From assembly GCA_903858475.1 (NCBI GenBank), contig CAIOIZ010000116.1, forward strand, positions 1 to 64,000: DNA of 64,000 nt, given 5' to 3'. Positions 18,585-28,786 of the stretch are shown piece by piece (the stretch's first letter is position 1; the number at the start of each line of letters is the position of its first letter). Position numbers and translations under genes: made by a program. The notes below the pieces were generated by a model that was not told where the DNA came from, searched no databases, and saw nothing but the letters and a program-made list of their open reading frames with translations. Source of the stretch: an uncultured Bacteroidota bacterium. Its GTDB lineage: Bacteria; Bacteroidota; Bacteroidia; Chitinophagales; Chitinophagaceae.

Positions 18585-21500
18585 TTAAACGTCTTTGCCA
18601 TGGCATTGTTTGTATTTTTTGCCACTGCCACAGGGACAAGGCTCATTTCTACCAGGCACTTTTTCTACACGTACTGGCTCCTGTTTAATATTGCTGGGAT
18701 CATAATAATCATTTTCATTCGCAGCATAATCCTGTCCGGTAGCATCTATTTGCGATTTATTAGCAGCCATCTTACTCATATCCGTTTTCTTTTCCCTTCC
18801 CTCTTTAATCTGCCCAGCATTGGTTTGCTCCATTGGAATTTGTGCATGACAAAGGAAACTTACAATATCCTTATTCACCTGATCATCCATTTGTTTGAAA
18901 GCTGTAAAGGCTTCAATTTTATAAATCACCAATGGATCTTTTTGTTCGTAACCAGCTGTCTGTACACTCTGACGTAAATCATCCATCGCCCTCAAATGTT
19001 CTTTCCATGCTTCATCAATCAGGGCAAGTGTAATACTTCTTTCCAACGCATTATTGAGTTCTTGTCCTTCTGTAGCAATGTACTTATCTAAATTGGTCAA
19101 TGCTTGTATAGCACGTTTATTATCGGTAAAAGGAACCACTACATTTTCAATATGGTTGCCCTGTTCTTTCCGGATATTTTTAATAACAGGCAAGGTTTGT
19201 TTAACCATTACGCCTGTCTTGCGATGGTATTCTGCAATGGCTTCATTGTACAAACGCTCCGACAAAGTATTCAAGTCTCCTTTATCTAATGCTTCTTGAT
19301 CAATAGCAGTATCAATACCAAAATGCATGATACAAGCCAATTTGAAACCTTCATGATCATTGGCTTCTTTGAAAGAATTGATCAATCCTTCTGCTACGGA
19401 ATAGAATGCATTGTCTAAATCCAGCGCCAACCTTTCTCCAAATAAAGCATGATTTCTTTTACCATACACCACCGTGCGCTGCTTATTCATCACGTCATCA
19501 TATTCGAGTAGGCGTTTACGTATGCCAAAGTTATTTTCTTCTACTTTTTTCTGAGCCCTTTCAATGCTCTTCGTAATCATGCTGTGCTGAATAACTTCTC
19601 CTTCCTTATAACCCATTCTATCCATCAGCGAGGCTATTCTTTCTGAACCGAACATGCGCATCAAATCATCTTCCAATGCCACAAAAAACTGAGAAGATCC
19701 AGGATCACCTTGACGACCAGCACGACCTCTTAACTGCCTATCTACCCTTCTACTCTCATGCCTTTCGGTACCAATGATGGCCAAACCGCCGGCATCTTTC
19801 ACACCCGCCCCCAATTTAATATCCGTTCCCCTACCAGCCATATTCGTTGCAATGGTAACAGCACCAGCCAAACCAGCTTCTGCCACTACCTGAGCTTCCC
19901 GAGCATGTTGTTTTGCATTCAATACATTATGCGGAATGTTTTTCTGCTTCAACATTCTTGAAATCAATTCACTCACTTCCACAGAAGTAGTCCCCACCAA
20001 GCAAGGGCGACCTGCCACACGCAATCTTTCAATCTCTTCAATAACAGCTTTGTATTTTTCACGCTTAGTTTTATACACCAGATCCTGTTCATCTTTACGA
20101 ATGGCTTTTACATTCGTAGGAATAGTAACTACATCTAGTTTATAAATACTCCACAACTCAGCTGCTTCTGTTTCTGCAGTACCAGTCATACCCGCCAACT
20201 TGTGATACATCCTGAAATAATTCTGCAAAGTAACCGTAGCATAGGTTTGTGTGCTGGCTTCAATGGTAACATTTTCTTTCGCTTCCAATGCCTGGTGCAA
20301 ACCATCCGAATACCTTCTGCCTTCCATGATACGACCAGTTTGCTCATCCACAATCTTTACGGCTCCTTCGATGATCACATATTCTACATCTTTATCAAAT
20401 AATGTATAGGCTTTCAACAATTGTTGAACGGTATGAATCCTATCTGCTTTCAGCGAATATTCATTTAAAAGCCCTTCTTTCTTTTGTAATTTTTCCTCTA
20501 CGCTCAAATCAGATTTTTCAATATCCGATAATTTGGTAGCGATATCAGGCAGGATAAAAAATTCGGTATCCTCTCCACTTTTGGTAATTAGCTGGATACC
20601 CTTATCCGTTAGTTCAACTGAATTGTTTTTTTCATCGATGGTGAAATACAATTCCTCATCCACTTTAGGCATTTCCTTTTGCTGATCAGCCAAATAGTAA
20701 TTTTCACTTTTCTGTAATTTCACTCTCATGCCTGATTCACTCAAGAACTTAATCAAGGCTCCACTCTTAGGCAATCCACGATGTGCCCGCATCAAAGCAA
20801 GTCCAGCATCTTTGGGATCATCATTTCCTTCGCCAATTTTTTTCTTCGCTTCTATTAAAAAGGCATTGGTCGCTTTCCGTTGTGCCTCTACAATTTTTTC
20901 TATCCTTGGTTTCAAGTCGAAAAACTGTTGCGTATTATCACTGTGTCCAACAGGACCACTTATGATCAAAGGCGTACGGGCATCATCAATCAATACGCTA
21001 TCCACCTCATCCACCATCGCAAAATGGTGTTTGCGTTGCACCATTTCATCAGGACTATGCACCATATTATCTCTTAGATAATCGAAACCAAATTCATTAT
21101 TGGTACCATAAGTAATATCTGCATTGTATGCCTTGCGTCTTGCATCTGTATTGGGTTCATGTTTATCAATACAATCCACCGTTAATCCCAGCCATTCAAA
21201 CAAAGTACCATTCCACTCACTATCCCTTTTTGCCAGATAGTCATTCACTGTTACAATGTGAACACCTTTTCCTGCCAATGCATTCAAATAGGCAGGCAAT
21301 GTAGACACAAGGGTTTTACCTTCCCCTGTAGCCATCTCTGCAATTTTACCGCTGTGCAATACCGCACCACCAATCAACTGCACATCATAATGCACCATGT
21401 TCCAGGTGACCAATCCGCCAGCAGCCGTCCAGGTATTTTTAAAAATACTCTTATCCCCAACTATACTTATAAATGATTTTTTGGTAGCCAAATCCCGATC

Positions 21501-21908
21501 TAGTTCGGTAGCAGTACTTTCCAATTCAGTATTTTCTTTAAAACGCCTGCTGGTTTCTTTCACCACCGCAAAGGCTTCGGGTAATATCTCTTGCAAGACC
21601 TCCTCAATTTTCTTATTCTTTTCTTTTTGCAATTCATCTACTTCCTTGTAAATATTATCGCGACCATTGATGTCTTCAATAGGCAAGTCTTCCGCTGATT
21701 GCTTTTTATTGTCTATTTCAGCATCAATACCAGCAAGATAGTCCTTGATACGTTGTTTAAATTCCTGCGTTTTGCTCCTCAATTCATCGTTGGACAAAGG
21801 TTGATATTGCGCAAAAAATTGGTTGATTTTTTCTACTTGTGGAGCAATTTTCTTTACGTCTTTCTCGCTTTTATTACCTCCAAAAAGCTTTGATAACATG
21901 CCAATCAT
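18585..21908 (-). CDS. secA: Preprotein translocase ATPase SecA
   Basis: The 1107-aa motor ATPase that drives secretory proteins through SecYEG. Visible features: Walker A MATGEGKT (192-199), the DEVD-type motif MVDEVDSVLIDDARTPL, helicase motifs TNMAGRGTDIKLG and QLRGRAGRQGDPG, and the C-terminal zinc motif CPCGSGKKYKQCHG. The length is typical for Bacteroidota SecA, which carry insertions relative to E. coli. The start could be 21908 or the ATG three codons downstream. It is convergent with the GNAT gene and separated from the upstream MFS gene by 236 bp in which no gene is seen. Confidence 0.97.
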   Translation of the reverse strand: MIGMLSKLFGGNKSEKDVKKIAPQVEKINQFFAQYQPLSNDELRSKTQEFKQRIKDYLAGIDAEIDNKKQSAEDLPIEDINGRDNIYKEVDELQKEKNKKIEEVLQEILPEAFAVVKETSRRFKENTELESTATELDRDLATKKSFISIVGDKSIFKNTWTAAGGLVTWNMVHYDVQLIGGAVLHSGKIAEMATGEGKTLVSTLPAYLNALAGKGVHIVTVNDYLAKRDSEWNGTLFEWLGLTVDCIDKHEPNTDARRKAYNADITYGTNNEFGFDYLRDNMVHSPDEMVQRKHHFAMVDEVDSVLIDDARTPLIISGPVGHSDNTQQFFDLKPRIEKIVEAQRKATNAFLIEAKKKIGEGNDDPKDAGLALMRAHRGLPKSGALIKFLSESGMRVKLQKSENYYLADQQKEMPKVDEELYFTIDEKNNSVELTDKGIQLITKSGEDTEFFILPDIATKLSDIEKSDLSVEEKLQKKEGLLNEYSLKADRIHTVQQLLKAYTLFDKDVEYVIIEGAVKIVDEQTGRIMEGRRYSDGLHQALEAKENVTIEASTQTYATVTLQNYFRMYHKLAGMTGTAETEAAELWSIYKLDVVTIPTNVKAIRKDEQDLVYKTKREKYKAVIEEIERLRVAGRPCLVGTTSVEVSELISRMLKQKNIPHNVLNAKQHAREAQVVAEAGLAGAVTIATNMAGRGTDIKLGAGVKDAGGLAIIGTERHESRRVDRQLRGRAGRQGDPGSSQFFVALEDDLMRMFGSERIASLMDRMGYKEGEVIQHSMITKSIERAQKKVEENNFGIRKRLLEYDDVMNKQRTVVYGKRNHALFGERLALDLDNAFYSVAEGLINSFKEANDHEGFKLACIMHFGIDTAIDQEALDKGDLNTLSERLYNEAIAEYHRKTGVMVKQTLPVIKNIRKEQGNHIENVVVPFTDNKRAIQALTNLDKYIATEGQELNNALERSITLALIDEAWKEHLRAMDDLRQSVQTAGYEQKDPLVIYKIEAFTAFKQMDDQVNKDIVSFLCHAQIPMEQTNAGQIKEGREKKTDMSKMAANKSQIDATGQDYAANENDYYDPSNIKQEPVRVEKVPGRNEPCPCGSGKKYKQCHGKDV

Positions 21909-22144
21909 AAAATTCCGTGTTAGTGGGTATTGTGTAATAATTTATAAACCTAGATTACTTACTGTCAAAAAGGGTGCAATAATTGATTTTTAGCCAAATT
22001 GACAGGAACGCGAAGGTAAGAAATATTTATGCTAGAAGGGCCTTAAGGAGCTTATTATAGTACCAATGGAAAAAACGGCAATTTTATTGGTTTTCAATCA
22101 GCCGCCCTCTCTCAAAAAGTCATTACTGCATGAATCCAATAGCA

Positions 22145-23215
22145 TCAAAGGGGTGGATCTGTGTTGGGTCGATAAAAAAGACGATCCAGCAACCACCAAG
22201 CGACAATTATCAGCAGTAAAAATAGGGCGCTAAGCCAGTTATTAGCAAAACCATCCATGATGGTAGTTTTGTCTGATACCAGATAAAGCGGTAACCCTGC
22301 TAGTGCAATAGAAGTGCCTAGGGTAAGTGCCGATGCTGTAGCAGGATAATTAGCAAGGCTATTGCCCATTAATAAAAAACTAATAGGCACGCTGCTTTGC
22401 AAACAAGCAATGCCAAATGACAATGCATACATATTATCCTTCCCAAATTGAAAACACAAAAAAGTAATCGGCAAACTGATATAGACAAATTTTTTCCAGC
22501 CAATTTTATCGGCGACCAAACCGCCGATTATTTTTCCTATAAAAGCACTTATTCCGATTATAAAAATACCATCTTCAAAATTGAAGGACACCTGATTGAT
22601 AACATCAAAAATAAAAGAGCGAAAACACATGATTAGTAAAATGCTCATCATCATCCAATCGTGTCCATCCAATTGTGCTGACTTAGTTGACCTGATAGGA
22701 TAAACTGGCGTTGCTAATTGCAAAATGAACCATTCAACCATTATTACGAGTACCAGAAAAACCCATAACCATTGCATACTAATAGCGCCCAATAAACCAC
22801 CCAATGTGAGTCCGAGTACACCAGGAGCAGTGAAGATGGCCAATGGGCCTGCTTTGCCATCATTCACCTGCAAACAGATGGTGCCACCACTTACATGCAC
22901 CAATGCAGATGCAATACCTGAGCAAATGATTCCCATAGCAGGATCTATTAAAAAAACAATAATGGAGAGTGGTAATAAAACAACGGTAGCCTGCACAAAG
23001 GGCTTAATTTTTTTCTGTGCATCCATCCAAAATCCTACAGGCAATTGTCCGCCAAAAGCAAGTACAGAATAAATTACGATGAATAAAAAACTATCCGAAT
23101 AACTATGATGGTAAGTATAATTTGCCAACATAAACCCTGCAATGAAATCATTCAGGCAATGAAGAATGCCCCAAAGAAAAGGTTGTAAAAGAGTATGTTT
23201 GGATAAAGTTGGCAT
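22145..23215 (-). CDS. Major facilitator superfamily-like transporter
   Basis: A 356-aa protein with about twelve hydrophobic segments. The loop after helix 2 (GGQLPVGFWMDAQKKIKPF) and the mirrored one in the second half (KIIGGLVADKIGWKKFVYIS) are the MFS motif-A positions, G-x-x-x-D-x-x-x-K/R. It is short for an MFS transporter. Substrate unknown. It begins 24 bp after the last of the tandem small membrane-protein genes on the same strand and is probably the final gene of that operon. Confidence 0.7.
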   Translation of the reverse strand: MPTLSKHTLLQPFLWGILHCLNDFIAGFMLANYTYHHSYSDSFLFIVIYSVLAFGGQLPVGFWMDAQKKIKPFVQATVVLLPLSIIVFLIDPAMGIICSGIASALVHVSGGTICLQVNDGKAGPLAIFTAPGVLGLTLGGLLGAISMQWLWVFLVLVIMVEWFILQLATPVYPIRSTKSAQLDGHDWMMMSILLIMCFRSFIFDVINQVSFNFEDGIFIIGISAFIGKIIGGLVADKIGWKKFVYISLPITFLCFQFGKDNMYALSFGIACLQSSVPISFLLMGNSLANYPATASALTLGTSIALAGLPLYLVSDKTTIMDGFANNWLSALFLLLIIVAWWLLDRLFYRPNTDPPL

Positions 23216-23239
23216 TCTTAAAAATACAATAATAGCTAT

Positions 23240-23554
23240 TTAAAGTATGTACAAATTAATAAGCTCCCCTATACCATAACTGATACCATTGGCAAGAAAG
23301 CCAATAAAGAGTGCTTTCGACCAGCTAGATTTCAAAAATAAGCGGTAACCTATACCTTCCACTAAAGCTACCCCGCATTCCATAAGATGAATATTCAGCG
23401 AAGTGGTGAAAAGCAACATATGTAATAAAGGCCAAGTAAAAAGATTCAGTAGAAACCCAACGAGCAGGGCATACTTCCATTGCTTTCTGAAAAAAAGCCA
23501 TACAATGGGCAATTCAATCAGTAAAGTCAACAAAAAATAAATCCATATTTCCAT
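23240..23554 (-). CDS. Small membrane protein, tandem paralogue C
   Basis: The preferred product is 104 aa, starting MEIWIYFLLTLLIELP. The longer track ORF would overlap the upstream gene by about 90 nt, whereas this start leaves 8 nt. Four hydrophobic helices are predicted. GIGYRLFLKSSWSKALFIG followed by AN matches the other two small proteins of this cluster (Y-K/R..F..xW-K-A-L..G pattern). Function unknown. Confidence 0.65.
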   Translation of the reverse strand: MEIWIYFLLTLLIELPIVWLFFRKQWKYALLVGFLLNLFTWPLLHMLLFTTSLNIHLMECGVALVEGIGYRLFLKSSWSKALFIGFLANGISYGIGELINLYIL

Positions 23555-23562
23555 AGTGATTA

Positions 23563-23877
23563 TTAAAAACGAAAGAACAATGATAAAATATAAGCTGAAA
23601 GAAAGGCTGCAATGGTAGCAGACAGCGCTCCCAGTAAAGCCTTTACCCAAGTTCCCTGAAAAAATATTTTATAACCGATGGTTTGCAACAATAAGATAGG
23701 AATAAAAACAAGCATCCAATCCACTCCAAAAATCATAACCAATAATAAAGAGCTAGGCAATGCAAATCCATGAATACTGATATTGGCCAATATATCCAGC
23801 TTATCCATTGGCCGGTATATCCAATTAATCAACAACACTTCAGTAATAATCATTAAAAATATAGGTAGTATAGCCAT
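23563..23877 (-). CDS. Small membrane protein, tandem paralogue B
   Basis: A 104-aa protein with about four hydrophobic helices. TIGYKIFFQGTWVKALLGAL aligns with the neighbouring paralogues A and C, so the three look like products of local duplication. No catalytic or ligand motif was recognised. It sits 31 nt after the 46-aa microprotein gene and 8 nt before paralogue C, consistent with a single transcript. Confidence 0.7.
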   Translation of the reverse strand: MAILPIFLMIITEVLLINWIYRPMDKLDILANISIHGFALPSSLLLVMIFGVDWMLVFIPILLLQTIGYKIFFQGTWVKALLGALSATIAAFLSAYILSLFFRF

Positions 23878-23908
23878 AATATTTAGTATTGAGTGAGTAC
23901 AGTTCTAA

Positions 23909-24049
23909 TCACTTGTCACCTTTCTTTTTTTTAAAAATAAAAAGGGCGATCAATCCCAGTAAAGAAATACAGGTAATAATGATCAACCATAAATGATTAC
24001 CTTGATTGAGCCAGGGCGCAGCGCGCACATCTAATAATAGGTACAACAT
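23909..24049 (-). CDS. 46-aa single-pass membrane microprotein (not in ORF track)
   Basis: Read by hand on the minus strand: the ORF starts MLYLLLDVRAAPWLNQGN, continues with one transmembrane helix (about residues 20-39, LWLIIITCISLLGLIALFIF) and ends KKKKGDK. It starts 3 nt after the stop of paralogue A and ends 31 nt before paralogue B, filling the only gap in the operon. The positive tail after the helix predicts a cytoplasmic C-terminus. It is too short for the ORF-track cutoff. Function unknown; a regulator or subunit of the neighbouring membrane proteins is a reasonable guess. Confidence 0.55.
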   Translation of the reverse strand: MLYLLLDVRAAPWLNQGNHLWLIIITCISLLGLIALFIFKKKKGDK

Positions 24050-24052
24050 GTT

Positions 24053-24358
24053 TTATCCGTTTAAAATAATGAAGAAAATAAATCCAATGAGATTAAGCAA
24101 TACTCCCAATAGGATGGCCTTCCACCAAACCCGGCGTAATAATACAAAATAAACAGCCGTATCAAATACAATAGCAATTAAAAAGAGCGCCCAGAAATCG
24201 AATTTTGTTTCATGGTATAACATTGTAAACGAAGATCCCTGAAAAAGGGCCAATGCTAAACCTACTTGTAAGGCCTTCCACTTCAGCCCATAATAAAATG
24301 GCCAAGCCAATACCCCTTTGATAATAAAAAAGCCGAGCACCATATAGTAAAGTGACAT
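24053..24358 (-). CDS. Small membrane protein, tandem paralogue A
   Basis: A 101-aa protein with about four hydrophobic helices. TAVYFVLLRRVWWKAILLGV followed by LN shares the Y..(L/F)..W.KA.L.G signature with paralogues B and C. It starts 5 nt after the stop of the exported lead gene and is followed 3 nt later by the microprotein. No family was recognised. Confidence 0.7.
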   Translation of the reverse strand: MSLYYMVLGFFIIKGVLAWPFYYGLKWKALQVGLALALFQGSSFTMLYHETKFDFWALFLIAIVFDTAVYFVLLRRVWWKAILLGVLLNLIGFIFFIILNG

Positions 24359-24363
24359 ACCTA

Positions 24364-24933
24364 TTAATTTGTTTGATTGTTTTTTTTGCGCAAAAACATT
24401 CCCAATAGCAAGAGGAATCCTAGTATACTACAGGCAATGAAAATGATCCTATTTTTTTTATAAACCGAAGTAGTTGATTCGCCTTTGAAGAAAACATATT
24501 GAAAAACCGCCTTGCTACTATCTGCTTTGTATTGTAATTTACCATCCACCACCCCACTGATGGTGAAATCAATATTATAATCCTTCGCCACATACTTCAT
24601 GCTGTCGAGTGTAATTCCGTGCAGGGTATCAATTAAGCTAATATAAAAATCTCTTTCCGATTCTTCCCAATGCCTTCCCCGCTCTTGGGTATAAATTACA
24701 GAAGGATCTTCCGCTATGATTTCAAGTAACTGATTATAGAATTCCTTTTTGGCAGTATCTTTTTTATAAAATTCATAATGACTATAGGCCAATACAAAAT
24801 TTTTGATATTGGAAACCCCTTTAAATGTAAAAATACTTTCGGCCCCCACCCGACGTATACTAAAGCCTGGCCCATCAGCATAACAATTGTATAGTAGGAA
24901 AAAAAAGACAAAGCCCAACAAAAAATGCTTCAT
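24364..24933 (-). CDS. Exported membrane-anchored protein, operon lead gene
   Basis: The preferred start gives 189 aa: signal peptide (MKHFLLGFVFFFLLYNCYADG), a soluble domain of about 135 residues outside the membrane, one C-terminal helix (RIIFIACSILGFLLLLGMFL) and a basic tail (RKKNNQTN). The track start 27 codons upstream has no signal-like beginning; an ATG two codons before the chosen one (24939) is also possible. The topology (signal, domain, anchor) recalls small envelope sensors, but the domain was not recognised. It is transcribed divergently from the T9SS protein gene, with about 130 bp between them. Confidence 0.65.
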   Translation of the reverse strand: MKHFLLGFVFFFLLYNCYADGPGFSIRRVGAESIFTFKGVSNIKNFVLAYSHYEFYKKDTAKKEFYNQLLEIIAEDPSVIYTQERGRHWEESERDFYISLIDTLHGITLDSMKYVAKDYNIDFTISGVVDGKLQYKADSSKAVFQYVFFKGESTTSVYKKNRIIFIACSILGFLLLLGMFLRKKNNQTN

Positions 24934-25064
24934 AGACATTATTTTCGTGAATCTACAACTTGAATATTGAATCAACAATACCCAAAGGAGGGTAGCTGTT
25001 TTGCTATTCATCAAACGGCCTTAAATCCCTACCTTTATAGCTTTCCAAACCTACACTACATATA

Positions 25065-28000
25065 ATGAAAACCGTTCTTTTATTTTTTCTATCCCTGTCT
25101 TCCTTTTTCATTGCAAATGCACAAAATGAATTCAGGAATCCGCAGGTCATCACTGGACATTTAATTCGAGTAACACCAGCCCTAAGTGCATTGCCAATTT
25201 TACCTGATTCCATTTACAAACCTTCTCGTGATGCCAATGGAAGAATTGGAGAAGATGACAATGAGCGAGAAGGCAGAAAAGGAAATCCAAGGCTCGATCC
25301 CAATCCACAACCCAGAGGAATTGACCCTTCACTGCAAACAAATTATGCAACGCCCAATGGGCCCAATAGTCCATTGGCTTTATTACAAAACTGGCCAGGT
25401 CTTCCCAATACAGCCGTATCGCCAGCTGATCCAACATTAGCCGCTGGTCCCAATCATGTGATACAAATGATTAATAATTCTACCAGTAGTAAATACCGCA
25501 TCTGGAATAAAACAGGTACGCAATTGTATGAGGGATTACTGTCTACAATTACAGGCATTTCAGGGGGTGGCGATCCAGTAGCAGTATATGATCAACTGGC
25601 CGATCGTTTTTTATTGACAGAATTTGGCAACGGAACCAATTTCTTTTATGTTGCCGTATCACAAACACCCGACCCAGGTGGTGCCTGGTATATTTATTCC
25701 TTCAGCACCCCCAGTTTTCCTGATTATCCAAAATATGCGATGTGGGAAAATATGTACACCGTTACTTCTAATGAAAGTGCCGACAATGGTATCTATGCGA
25801 TGGACAGAGCTAAAATGCTCGCAGGCAATCTAACGGCAACGATGCAACGCTTTTCTGGCCCGCATACAACTGGCATCGGCTTTCAGGCACTCACACCCGT
25901 TTGCGTAGAAGGCCCGACCCCTAACCCTGCAGGCAAACCAGCCATGTTTATGCGGATGCAAGATGATGCTTGGACGGCCAGTACCGGTGATGTAGATAGC
26001 TTGCAAATTTGGAACCTGTCGATTGATTTTACAACGCCCGCCAATTCCGTTTTATCGAGAGGTACTGGCATTGCAACCGACCCATTCGATAGTGATCTTT
26101 GTGGATTTACTTCTTTAAACTGTATTGCGCAACAAGGCAGCACTCAAAAATTAGATCCTATTCGAGAATTATTAATGAACAAAGCCATTTACCGAAATTT
26201 TGGAGACCATGAATCCATCGTTTGTAATCATTCTGTTGATGTAAGCGCCACCGATCATGCTGGCGTTCGCTGGTATGAACTAAGAAGAACAGGTACCAGC
26301 GCTTGGACCATTTACCAACAAGGAACTTATTCAGCAGATGCCAATAATCGCTGGATGGGCTCTATTGCAATGGATGGCACTGGTGCCATTGGATTAGCAT
26401 ACAATGTATCCGGTAGCACTGCATTGCCTTCTTTGCGCTTCACCAGTCGCAAAGCTTGCGACCCGCTAGGTCAAATGACGGAACCTGAAACGGTAATTAT
26501 CAATGGGCTCTCTGCACACAACAACAATCGTTGGGGTGATTACAATACATTAACCATCGACCCTTCAGATGATCGTACTTTCTGGTTTACAGGAATGCAC
26601 ATGCCAGCTAGTGGAGGCTGGACAACAAGAGTAGCTTCTTTCACTGCGAGTAGTTGTGCCCCCGAAGTTGTATTCAGCACTTTGGATCAAACAACTCCAG
26701 AAGGTACTGCCGTTGCCCCTAACAATTGCCTACCCTATATAGATGTGCCGGTTACCATCAGCATGTCCTTGGCACCTTCCCAAGCTGCTTCCATCAATTT
26801 CACTTTTGGAGGAACGGCAACACAAGGAACAGACTATACTGTAATTGGAAATACCAACACCACCTTAGATGCATCCAATTTATCTAGGACCATCACTATT
26901 AGAATTTACAATGATGCATTGGTTGAATCAACCGAAAGCATCATTATTGGTTATACAATGAATGCCAATGGAGGCAATGCTTATCCAGGTAGTTTCAATC
27001 AAACTTGTACCATCAGCATTACAGATGATGACCTTGCACCAGTTGCACCGAGCACTCTCTTTTCGGATGATTTCGATGCCATTAGTACTGGCTTGGGTAC
27101 TTGGACGGCTACAGTAGTAAGTGGCACTACTAACCGTTGGATGGTAGGCAGCAATGGGGGAACTGGTTTTGCAAATAAATCTGCCTATATCTCTAATAAT
27201 GCTTCTGCCTACTCGTATACTGTAACTAAAGCATCTACTACTAGATTAGAATCACCAGTGCTCAATACAACTGGAAAAAACGGATTGAAATTGAGCTTTA
27301 TTTACAAATCCAATGGTGAAGTTTCAGGTTCTACTTATTATGATTATGGAACCATTCAATATTCGATAAACAGCGGAAGTACTTGGACCAATTTACAAAC
27401 CAATATACAGGGCATCAGTACCGCTACAGCAATGACGATTAACTTACCAACTGCTGCTGAAAATATCAGTACCCTAAAAATTGGATTCCTATGGACCAAT
27501 GACAATTCAGCTGGCACCCAACCTCCATTTGGAATTGATAGTGTGAAACTCATCAATACAGGACAAGCAGTTCAAACAGCAGTTAATGCTGGCAGCAGTT
27601 TTGATGAAGAATATTTGGGACCAAACGCAAGCATTAACTATTACGATAGATCCACCAACAATGTTATGGCAGTAGTTACAAATTTAAGTAGCCATGATTT
27701 CGGTTGTACCAAAGTAGAAGTAGATAGAGCAGGTACTGCTGCGGTAGATTTTGATAATACAGATGCGGCGCATAAACTGATGAGTAAGACTTTTAAAATT
27801 ACCCCTACCACCAACAATGCAAGTGCGTCGATAAAAGTGAAATTGTATTATACCGCTGCAGAAATTGCAGGATGGAGAGCCGTTACCGGGCAAGCCACTA
27901 GCAGTTGTGAAGTAGTAAAAGTTGCAGGCAATAATTCCATCAGCAGTGTCACACCTGGCAATGCTACAGGATTCACGATCAATAGCGCAGCTCCCAATTT

Positions 28001-28649
28001 TATACAGTTTGGTGCCGACACTGCCTTTGAAGCCAGCTTTAACAATGGGTTTAGTGGTTTTGGTGTTGGACTAAGGCCCATCACTGTAATCCCAGTTACA
28101 TTATTACAATTTGACGGCTATTACCTCAATAAAAATACCATCCAAATAAACTGGTCAACTGCATCAGAACAAAACAGTGATCGCTTTGAATTGGAAAGAA
28201 TGATTACAGGAGCTGCATTTCAAAAAATAGGGCAAGTGATGGCAGCAGGTAATTCAAGTGTAACAAAAAAGTATCAACTACTAGACAAACAATTTAGCCG
28301 CCGTGGGTCTAATTTTTACAGATTAAAAATAATAGACAAAGACGGTAGATATAAATACAGTCATGTAGTTGAATTGCGCAGCACAGAGAAAGGATTTTTC
28401 GAAATCTATCCCAATCCATTAAACACCGATTTATTAACTGTAAAGATTCCTGCAGTGTATCAATCAGCCGCTTTACAAATCAGTGTTTCGAATGCAGTTG
28501 GACAAAAATTAGTAGAACAAAAATCGAGCATCAATAGTGTAGGCAACAGCAGCATTTCTTTGAATAAATTGCCGGCAGGTATTTATTTACTTGAAATTAG
28601 GAGCGATAAAGAAATCTTATTTACCACCAGATTGGTTAAAGAGCAATAA
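25065..28649 (+). CDS. Large T9SS-exported protein with Calx-beta domain
   Basis: A 1194-aa secreted protein: signal peptide (ending IANAQ), a region of about 430 residues with beta-rich propeller-like sequence (LAAGPNHVIQMIN, RWGDYNTLTIDPSDDRTFWF), a Calx-beta domain (about 535-660, TPEGTAVAP to TISITDDD), a jelly-roll-like domain beginning LFSDDFDAISTGLGTW, and a C-terminal T9SS type A sorting domain (FFEIYPNPL, LPAGIYLLEIRS). It is exported through the outer membrane and cleaved or attached by the type IX system. The RWGDY-containing part is shared with the 35638-38163 protein. Function unknown; adhesion or enzyme display is possible. Confidence 0.8.
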   Translation: MKTVLLFFLSLSSFFIANAQNEFRNPQVITGHLIRVTPALSALPILPDSIYKPSRDANGRIGEDDNEREGRKGNPRLDPNPQPRGIDPSLQTNYATPNGPNSPLALLQNWPGLPNTAVSPADPTLAAGPNHVIQMINNSTSSKYRIWNKTGTQLYEGLLSTITGISGGGDPVAVYDQLADRFLLTEFGNGTNFFYVAVSQTPDPGGAWYIYSFSTPSFPDYPKYAMWENMYTVTSNESADNGIYAMDRAKMLAGNLTATMQRFSGPHTTGIGFQALTPVCVEGPTPNPAGKPAMFMRMQDDAWTASTGDVDSLQIWNLSIDFTTPANSVLSRGTGIATDPFDSDLCGFTSLNCIAQQGSTQKLDPIRELLMNKAIYRNFGDHESIVCNHSVDVSATDHAGVRWYELRRTGTSAWTIYQQGTYSADANNRWMGSIAMDGTGAIGLAYNVSGSTALPSLRFTSRKACDPLGQMTEPETVIINGLSAHNNNRWGDYNTLTIDPSDDRTFWFTGMHMPASGGWTTRVASFTASSCAPEVVFSTLDQTTPEGTAVAPNNCLPYIDVPVTISMSLAPSQAASINFTFGGTATQGTDYTVIGNTNTTLDASNLSRTITIRIYNDALVESTESIIIGYTMNANGGNAYPGSFNQTCTISITDDDLAPVAPSTLFSDDFDAISTGLGTWTATVVSGTTNRWMVGSNGGTGFANKSAYISNNASAYSYTVTKASTTRLESPVLNTTGKNGLKLSFIYKSNGEVSGSTYYDYGTIQYSINSGSTWTNLQTNIQGISTATAMTINLPTAAENISTLKIGFLWTNDNSAGTQPPFGIDSVKLINTGQAVQTAVNAGSSFDEEYLGPNASINYYDRSTNNVMAVVTNLSSHDFGCTKVEVDRAGTAAVDFDNTDAAHKLMSKTFKITPTTNNASASIKVKLYYTAAEIAGWRAVTGQATSSCEVVKVAGNNSISSVTPGNATGFTINSAAPNFIQFGADTAFEASFNNGFSGFGVGLRPITVIPVTLLQFDGYYLNKNTIQINWSTASEQNSDRFELERMITGAAFQKIGQVMAAGNSSVTKKYQLLDKQFSRRGSNFYRLKIIDKDGRYKYSHVVELRSTEKGFFEIYPNPLNTDLLTVKIPAVYQSAALQISVSNAVGQKLVEQKSSINSVGNSSISLNKLPAGIYLLEIRSDKEILFTTRLVKEQ

Positions 28650-28654
28650 AAAAA

Positions 28655-28683
28655 GGCCGGAATTAATTTCCGGCCATTTTTTA
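28655..28683 (+). terminator. Rho-independent terminator after T9SS gene
   Basis: GGCCGGAA (28655-28662), 5-nt loop, TTCCGGCC (28668-28675), then a T-tract. Starts 5 nt after the stop codon. Confidence 0.85.
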
Positions 28684-28786
28684 CCTTGTTAAGATAAACC
28701 CAAAAACTTGCCTTTCATCATTAAATAAGAAGGAATGCAATCTGCATCCATTATTTTTACACGAAATTTTTCGTAAACGTATATAC

